The translations under genes were made by a program, and so were the position numbers. A DNA stretch of 64,000 bases, taken from positions 124,001 through 188,000 of the forward strand of contig CAMXCT020003402.1 in assembly GCA_947184155.2 (NCBI GenBank). The letters are read 5' to 3'. Shown here one piece after another: positions 59,601-64,000 of the stretch. Under the pieces are notes generated by a model that saw only the letters and a program-made list of their open reading frames with translations, made no database searches and was not told the DNA's origin. The DNA is from Cladocopium goreaui. Its lineage: Eukaryota; Sar; Dinophyceae; Suessiales; Symbiodiniaceae. Within the stretch, counting starts at the first letter, position 1. Every line of letters begins with the position of its first letter.

Positions 59601-61025
59601 TTTGATGCGACATTTTGCCGGAAACACACATATCAATTGAATGTAAAAGGCAGCCAGTTTCCGGGTTTCATCGGTTTTCACATGTCCCTTGAATCAATCC
59701 ATTGAGTAGTTCATTATTGCTGCTTAATGCTGCTTAAGATATGCCACATGTTTGTTTTGCTTATCAATAAATGTCCTATTCAAAATCCGTCAATCCGTCA
59801 AAAAATCGACCACAAAGAAATTTGCACGTCTATCACCGTCTATCTACATGTATATATATATATATATATCTGTGTATATATATATATGAATTCCACATGG
59901 ATATGTGTATAGGATATGTTCCATGAAAGTTCCATATTCCATATCAAAATGTTCCATCCAACAACCCAACACCCCAGGATGTTGGCGCCATGCTGGTGCT
60001 CGAACTCCTTGGAGGTGGGCCATTTTTCTTCGCCATCTGAAAAATATCCAGAGGGTATTCGATGGTATCCACTATGGTTATCTATGGTTGGTATGAGTTA
60101 TATGGTGCCATTAGTGGTACCTTAGATCGTCTTACTATTAGATGGTATGAGATGCTATGAATGTTATTAGTTGATATTGTTCCATCATACTGATAGGGGT
60201 GCTGTATGGTGACGATACTTGTAATAGGGGCGATGTATGTTGATGTTATGTGATACAAGTTTATAACCCAAGTGCGCCCCAAGTGTTATAATCCCATGGT
60301 GACCATCTCCCCAGACCATGGTTAACCCTTTATTCTTCCATGGAAATCCCATTAAAGTCTGATTGATTCCTCAAGTTGAGGAACTAATTATTGTTTTTTA
60401 ATTAGTTAATTATTCTCCATTGTGTCAATTATCATCCTATTATTTGTTAAAGCCCCCATGAATGTGGCAAACCCATTGCCATAAACCTCCAAAGTTTGAT
60501 GGTTAATGCCAACCCATTTCTAGTACAATTGAGGATCCAGTATTGTGAAAAGCTCTATTGTTCCATTGATGGTTATTAACTACGGGTTAACCACATTATT
60601 TTTCCATTGGTTTACCAGATTCGTTCTTCTTTAGATTTACCTTAAACTCCATGAAACCCTCAATAGATCCCATTAAACCCTATTTAATGTTCGACATTAA
60701 TCCCGGGTTAGTACATCATTCCATTAAATTCCATTGTAATTTTTCCAGTGTACTGCAATTATCATTCATGGTTCTTTCCAAGTATCATCCCATTAAAGTC
60801 CCAACAATTCCATTGAAGTTTCATGGGTTTACCACACTAAACATCCCATGAACTCAAAATAAACCTCAATAAACCCTATGAAAACACCACTAAAATCCCA
60901 CTAATTTGTCACATTGCCATTGAAATTTCAATGGCAAAATGTCAACAACTGCCTGCAGGTCCACAGCCCGTTGCAGCTCTCGCATGCACCTGCCGGGAGC
61001 TCTTGCAACAGCTGCGCGATCCAAG
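47630..61025 (+). CDS. Unidentified helical (ARM-like) host protein, dispersed exons
   Basis: Likely exons: 47635-47740 (EKAEKNAASALLDLGEVLKD); about 51515-51630 (EVEAVTAAKDMAKAARKAEE, then VLQALKMWE); about 52830-52915 (FDQSILEMQRRLFFQCKRSP); 53830-53985 (LRTYHSQWQAALREMFKLLH); 54637-54785 (EVIYNWINSNRRDSPIWQRG); 55372-55450 (VLAIIGRMMGTSQELAAETT); 55860-55935 (AHLVKEGLVSLILEATEMSR); about 56425-56515 (IRECAVCALKGLIQHPEAAG); 57105-57148 (REVVTYKTLIECLAR); about 59979-60016 (DVGAMLVLELLG); 60957-61025 (VAALACTCRELLQQLRDPR). Helical segments with Ala/Leu spacing recall armadillo-type repeats. All are on one strand, but whether they form one gene or more is not shown. Confidence 0.4.
48801..48883. 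repeat. 83-nt near-perfect hairpin
   Basis: Arms AACATTTACCCCAAATTCCA+TGG (48801-48823) and its complement (48860-48883), one base bulged. The loop contains a second pairing, GGTTTTTAC with GTAAAAACC, so nearly the whole 83 nt is paired. Either a very young fold-back element or a small-RNA precursor. Confidence 0.6.
49329..49429. repeat. Fold-back MITE family A, copy 6
   Basis: CTACTGGTAATTTAACATAG to GTTAGTTTACCAGAGGGTA. The interior is almost identical to the copy at 49867, 440 bp away. Confidence 0.85.
49867..49955. repeat. Fold-back MITE family A, copy 7 (right end lost)
   Basis: TACCCTCTGGTAAACTAACA at the left. The right arm decays after CCTATGGTTATGTTT. Confidence 0.8.
52592..52754. 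repeat. GGGA/GAGA purine tract
   Basis: About 160 bp of almost pure purine on the + strand (GGAGGGAGG, GAGAGAGA, GGGAGA). It yields Arg/Glu/Gly and Ser/Leu/Pro open frames that are artefacts. Confidence 0.95.
56559..56662. repeat. Fold-back MITE family A, copy 8
   Basis: TACCCTCTGGTAATTTAACA and TTAAATTACCAGAGGGTA, perfect outer arms. The interior is in inverse orientation relative to the copies at 49 kb. Confidence 0.9.
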
Positions 61026-61176
61026 GTGACGACAGACCGACTGGAATCTTTCAAGGGATTTGGACGGATTTGGGATAGAAAATCCTGAAAGATCACCTGG
61101 AAATCATGGAATATCATATTCAAACCATGGTTTAGTACGGGAATGTATTTATTTTCCGGGGATGTAGGGGAAACAA

Positions 61177-61450
61177 AATGGTGAAAGGGGGAAACTAGGA
61201 CAAGAGAGGTTGGAGGTTGGTTGGGAGGTTGTTATGTTTTTGTTCAATATTGTAAATCTAAATGTTTGACTGTTTCTTTTTGATTATCTTGCTAAATGTT
61301 TTGTTGAGGTTGTTGTGATAATGTTTGGGTTGGATGAGGGTAGGTTTTGCTGAGGGTGTTTTGGCTGTTATGGTTTTTAGGTTTATGTTCAATGTTTGTT
61401 CCTTGGTTTTGATGTTTTTCTGGGGCTGTTTTTGGACATTTTAGGTCAAA
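61177..61450 (+). repeat. Left terminal inverted repeat of the miniature element
   Basis: Nearly identical for about 130 bp to the right repeat of the large element, including GGACAAGAGAGGTTGGAGG and GATTATCTTGCTAAATGTT. Similarity continues with gaps through GGATGAGGGTAGGTTTTG to about 61425. Confidence 0.85.
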
Positions 61451-61879
61451 GTGTTCATGCTTACCTTGTTGATATTTTTTTGCTTGATTTATGTTTTGGT
61501 TAGGTTGTTGGGGCTATATTCTGAAGCAGTCCTTCTTATGCTCTCAGGTTTCCTTGTCTTGGTTTCCCCAATCACCAACACCTGTGTCAACGCCAAACAC
61601 ATGCATCGTGACTGCTTCTTTTCTTTTAGGAGGTTGCCAAGTGTCCCATCTGCCTTTGTCGTTTTTTCCGTTGTCCTTCCTATGCTTCCTGTTCTTCGCT
61701 GACGCCCTCATTTTCAATACGTCGGGACGCCCAAAGCTTGGAGAAAGGACTTGTGCGAACTTGTCCTGTGTCATCTTGTGTCATCTTGCGTCATTGTGCA
61801 GACTTGCTCTCATGTTGTTTTTCTGGTGATGTTATGTGATGGTGTTGATTTTGGACATTCGTGTCTGCCATCTTTGTTT

Positions 61880-62490
61880 TCTCCAGCAACCATGGGGGCT
61901 CAAGACCCCACAACAGTCAGAGGATGTTGGGTTCGTGGGCGAAATGGATTGGGGAGAGAAGTGTGCCCCTCATCTTTGGTAGTGGGGTCAGCGGCTCTCT
62001 CATGGCCGTTGTGTGGAATGCCACCGAGCAAGACCGGATGGCTCGTGCCATCCAAAAGGGGCGCTTCCGCCCAAAAAAGTTTGAGGAGTTCCAATTGGAG
62101 TTCCTGAACTTTGACCTCCCAGCCATCCACCGAGGTCTTGGCAAGAATGGCATGGTGGCTCTCATTGGCATGCAAGCCACTGGGAAGACCACCACACTCC
62201 AGCATGTTCTGTGGGAGGCCGAGAACCCTTTTTTCCTGAAGGTCTCCCACGACGATGTGCATCGAGCCATCCACAATCAAACTCATAGGGGATGAGCCTT
62301 TCAGTGTGAGGGGGTGTTGCGCCCATTCCGAGGTCAAAAAATCATCACTGACGAGACCTTCGTTGAGGGTTGGCTGGGTTTCAAACAAACATTGTGGAAA
62401 AATGTTCAACGCTTTTTATGGAACAAATCCGTTCAAGTGAAGATCACAAGAACAATTGCGGGTAGCCTTCAAAAGCCCAACTTTCAGTGA
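61880..62490 (+). pseudogene. P-loop NTPase fragment with in-frame TGA
   Basis: The frame reads WAKWIGERSVPLIFGSGVSG, later KFEEFQLEFLNFDLPAIHRG, then GMQATGKT, a Walker A motif (62167-62190), and ENPFFLKVSHDDVHRAIH. A TGA at 62293-62295 interrupts, after which the same frame is open for about 64 more codons (RGQKIITDETFVEGWLGFKQ) to TGA at 62488. Codon use is GC-rich and host-like, unlike the two AT-rich genes downstream. It resembles AAA/STAND-type NTPases found in large protist families, but the family cannot be fixed. Upstream limit uncertain; truncated at both ends. Probably captured or inserted host-type sequence. Confidence 0.6.
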
Positions 62491-62668
62491 GGAGTTCAAC
62501 CAACGCGTGTAGGGAGTGTCGATTTCGGACAATTCCTAAACTGTATATTCATTGGTTTTACACCCGTTCTTTGAAGATGCGATATATGATACATCTATAG
62601 TCTAAAATCCTAAGCAAAAACAATCTTTAGAGCAATACGCGGAGTATGGAGAGATAAACCACGACCTT

Positions 62669-62917
62669 ATGAAAGAAATTTATGAAAACATATTTGATAA
62701 ATATTTAATCAAAAAACACGGTGAGAGGATACACCATAGAGGAGGAATGACAGCATTACGACAAAACTATTATACACTATTGTCAGTGTTGGGATACTTG
62801 ATTGACCAACGAGGACTTGATAGAGACACAATCATTTTGGTGTTCTACAACATCAAAACAATTGTTTCTCAATGTTGGGATGGAATAGGTAGTGGTGATG
62901 AAAAGTGGAGACACTAA
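62669..62917 (+). CDS. WDGIG-family small protein, copy 2
   Basis: 82 residues (MKEIYENIFDKYLIKKHGER ... HHRGGM ... QNYYTLLSVLGYLI ... IVSQCWDGIG). Homologous to 26954-27157. The frame is open about 20 codons upstream of this ATG without an alternative ATG, so the 5' end may be trimmed. No promoter box is seen upstream, unlike the right arm of the large element. Function unknown. Confidence 0.65.
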   Translation: MKEIYENIFDKYLIKKHGERIHHRGGMTALRQNYYTLLSVLGYLIDQRGLDRDTIILVFYNIKTIVSQCWDGIGSGDEKWRH

Positions 62918-62924
62918 ACCTAAC

Positions 62925-63017
62925 GATTAGGTCATAGTATCTTAATAAAATATATTATGATGTAATCCACGCTAAAAACCCCTTAAAGACATAACCCCTT
63001 AAAATTGTAGAGGTATA
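62925..63017 (+). promoter_or_regulatory. Conserved hairpin plus leader before the zinc-finger gene
   Basis: TCATAGTAT / ATATTATGA hairpin, then GTAATCCACGCTAAAAACCC, CTTAAAGACATAACC and CCTTAAAATTGTAGAGGTAT up to ATG 63018. About 90% identical to 27160-27252, higher than the flanking protein genes, so selected or recently shared. Confidence 0.7.
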
Positions 63018-63323
63018 ATGACTGACAAAAAGCAGTGTTCTAAATGTAAAGTCTATCAACCGTTAGACAACTACAAAAATGAATGTAAGCAGTGTAATAA
63101 ATGTTTAGAAAACAAACGCAGATACAGGGAACAGCACAAAGAAACTTTAAAACAATATGCTCAACAATACTACGAAAGGAAAAAGGACGAATTAAGTGAT
63201 AAAAAGAAAGAAACGTTGGAATGTCCAATTTGTAAATGTGAAGTAAGGAAATATACAATGAAACGACACGAAGAAAGCATCAAACATCAAATGAACATTA
63301 ATGGACACTATCTCATACAGTAA
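63018..63323 (+). CDS. Double zinc-finger protein, copy 2
   Basis: 101 residues: QCSKCKVYQPLDNYKNECKQ + CNKC, a basic helix (RYREQHKETLKQYAQQYYER), then CPICKCEVRKYTMKRHEESI with His in IKHQ. All zinc-ligand positions of the 27253 copy are kept while linkers differ, which indicates selection on the fingers. Probable nucleic-acid-binding protein. Confidence 0.75.
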   Translation: MTDKKQCSKCKVYQPLDNYKNECKQCNKCLENKRRYREQHKETLKQYAQQYYERKKDELSDKKKETLECPICKCEVRKYTMKRHEESIKHQMNINGHYLIQ

Positions 63324-63513
63324 AACCACAACAACCTCAACATACCCTACCCTCATCCAAACCAAACATTAATCAAACAGCTCCGACGAAACATTTAGCA
63401 AGATTAACAGAAAGAAACAGTCAAACATTTAGATTTACAACATTGAACAGAAACATAACAGCCTCCCACCTGACCTCCAACCTGTCTTGTCCCAATTCCC
63501 CTGTTTTACCATT
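63324..63513 (-). repeat. Right terminal inverted repeat of the miniature element
   Basis: Read inward it begins ATGGTAAAACAGGGGAATTG, GGACAAGACAGGTTGGAGG, then CAGGTGGGAGGCTGTTATGT. The last block is shared with the left, not the right, terminus of the large element. About 190 bp recognisable. Confidence 0.85.
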
Positions 63514-63879
63514 ATTTTAGGGGGAATGAGAGTTGTTACTGTAGCAGGAAGGATTTTGGGATGCAATGCCCAGGATTCGGAGTATAATAGCCCTGAGGCT
63601 CTGAGATCATAAACATGGCCTGTTTAAAGATGCCGAGGAGATACGGTAAATATATAGATACAGATATATGTATACTGTCTTTCTCTCTATATATATATAT
63701 ACACATCAACTATATATATATGTATGAAGATATCCAAAGTTTCAGACCCAAGCTAACCATTTGGGTGGCTGCGCCAGGACTGGCCAGCTTCGCGTGTCGA
63801 CCGCTAGCTTGAGTGGCTTGCTTTGGAAACCGGTGGTTTCCATATGTTTCCATGGGGGTATCCCAATAGCTGGATGTTT
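63514..63879. other. Host DNA right of the miniature element
   Basis: A weak exon candidate at about 63750-63812 (LTIWVAAPGLASFACRPLA). Otherwise TA-rich spacer. Confidence 0.3.
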
Positions 63880-63987
63880 TACCCTCTGGTAAACTAACAT
63901 AGCTATGGAAAGATCCACCACTTTTAATGTGTAAATCAGCTATTTCTATGGCCATTTTCAATAGCTATGTTAAATTACCAAAGGGTA
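63880..63987. repeat. Fold-back MITE family A, copy 9
   Basis: TACCCTCTGGTAAACTAACA to TTAAATTACCAAAGGGTA. The interior matches the copy at 12814 in inverse orientation. Confidence 0.88.
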
Positions 63988-64000
63988 TACTGGAAAATCC

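Larger units (their letters stand above)
61177..63513. mobile_element. Miniature PLV-related element, 2.3 kb
   Basis: Bounded by the same inverted termini as the 17.8-28.0-kb element: AAAATGGTGAAAGGGGGAAA at the left and the inverse of ATGGTAAAACAGGGGAATT at the right. It keeps only the two right-arm genes (WDGIG family, zinc finger) with their conserved hairpin and leader. Capsid, integrase and lipase genes are absent. In their place is a GC-richer P-loop NTPase fragment. It is therefore a non-autonomous derivative that could only move with enzymes supplied by a full element (inference). It lies about 150 bp after a host exon candidate. No target duplication seen. Confidence 0.82.

Noticed and set aside
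61620-61830. RING-like CPICLC peptide in one frame upstream of the NTPase fragment
   Set aside because: Too short, ligand spacing does not complete a RING, and frame support upstream is lacking.
1-64000. tRNA, rRNA and dinoflagellate spliced-leader relics
   Set aside because: No cloverleaf, rRNA core sequence or TTTTGGCTCAAG-type spliced-leader remnant was seen by eye.

Overview
The window reads as nuclear DNA of a dinoflagellate, most likely a Symbiodiniaceae-type alga, carrying two related endogenous virus-like elements. The host call rests on genes cut into very small exons (27-200 nt) separated by long introns. The introns use GT and many GC donors, and nearly every acceptor is AG followed by G. 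Several families of short fold-back (MITE-like) repeats are scattered through the introns. No rRNA, tRNA or CRISPR array was recognised.

Layout. (1) About 0.7-30.2 kb, + strand: a multi-exon gene for a galactocerebrosidase-like glycosidase (glycoside hydrolase family 59). At least 19 exons follow the family order, from the acid/base motif (WNE) to the C-terminal lectin-like end. (2) 17.76-27.97 kb: a roughly 10.2-kb Polinton-like virus (PLV) element bounded by inverted repeats of about 330 bp. It sits inside one intron of that gene and is AT-rich and intron-free. It carries a double-jelly-roll major capsid protein, an alpha/beta-hydrolase (lipase-like) gene, a truncated penton-like gene, three structural-type hypothetical genes, a retroviral-type integrase broken by a one-base change, and a right arm of small zinc-binding and unknown genes. 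I found no DNA polymerase, helicase-primase, packaging ATPase or protease. (3) About 30.6-40.7 kb: scattered host-like exons I cannot name. (4) 42.0-45.7 kb: an NAD-dependent epimerase/dehydratase gene whose eight catalytic-domain exons could be joined exactly in frame. (5) About 47.6-61.0 kb: small exons of an unidentified, mostly helical (ARM-like) host protein. (6) 61.18-63.51 kb: a 2.3-kb relative of the PLV with the same termini and the same two right-arm genes, but holding a GC-richer, nonsense-interrupted P-loop NTPase fragment instead of capsid and integrase genes.

How it fits together. The PLV right arm uses a repeated box (ACTTAAAGAAAAA followed by CTATATATAGTAAGA) just before start codons. 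The structural genes have only generic AT-rich TATA-like leaders, so early and late classes are plausible. Several gene ends carry AT-rich hairpins. At least four PLV genes are broken by single-base changes, two of them in homopolymer runs, and one small frame has an in-frame stop. The capsid and lipase genes are intact. The most interesting features are the virus lodged in a host intron, its miniature relative with crossed terminal-repeat subtypes, the shared small genes of unknown function, and the promoter and hairpin grammar.
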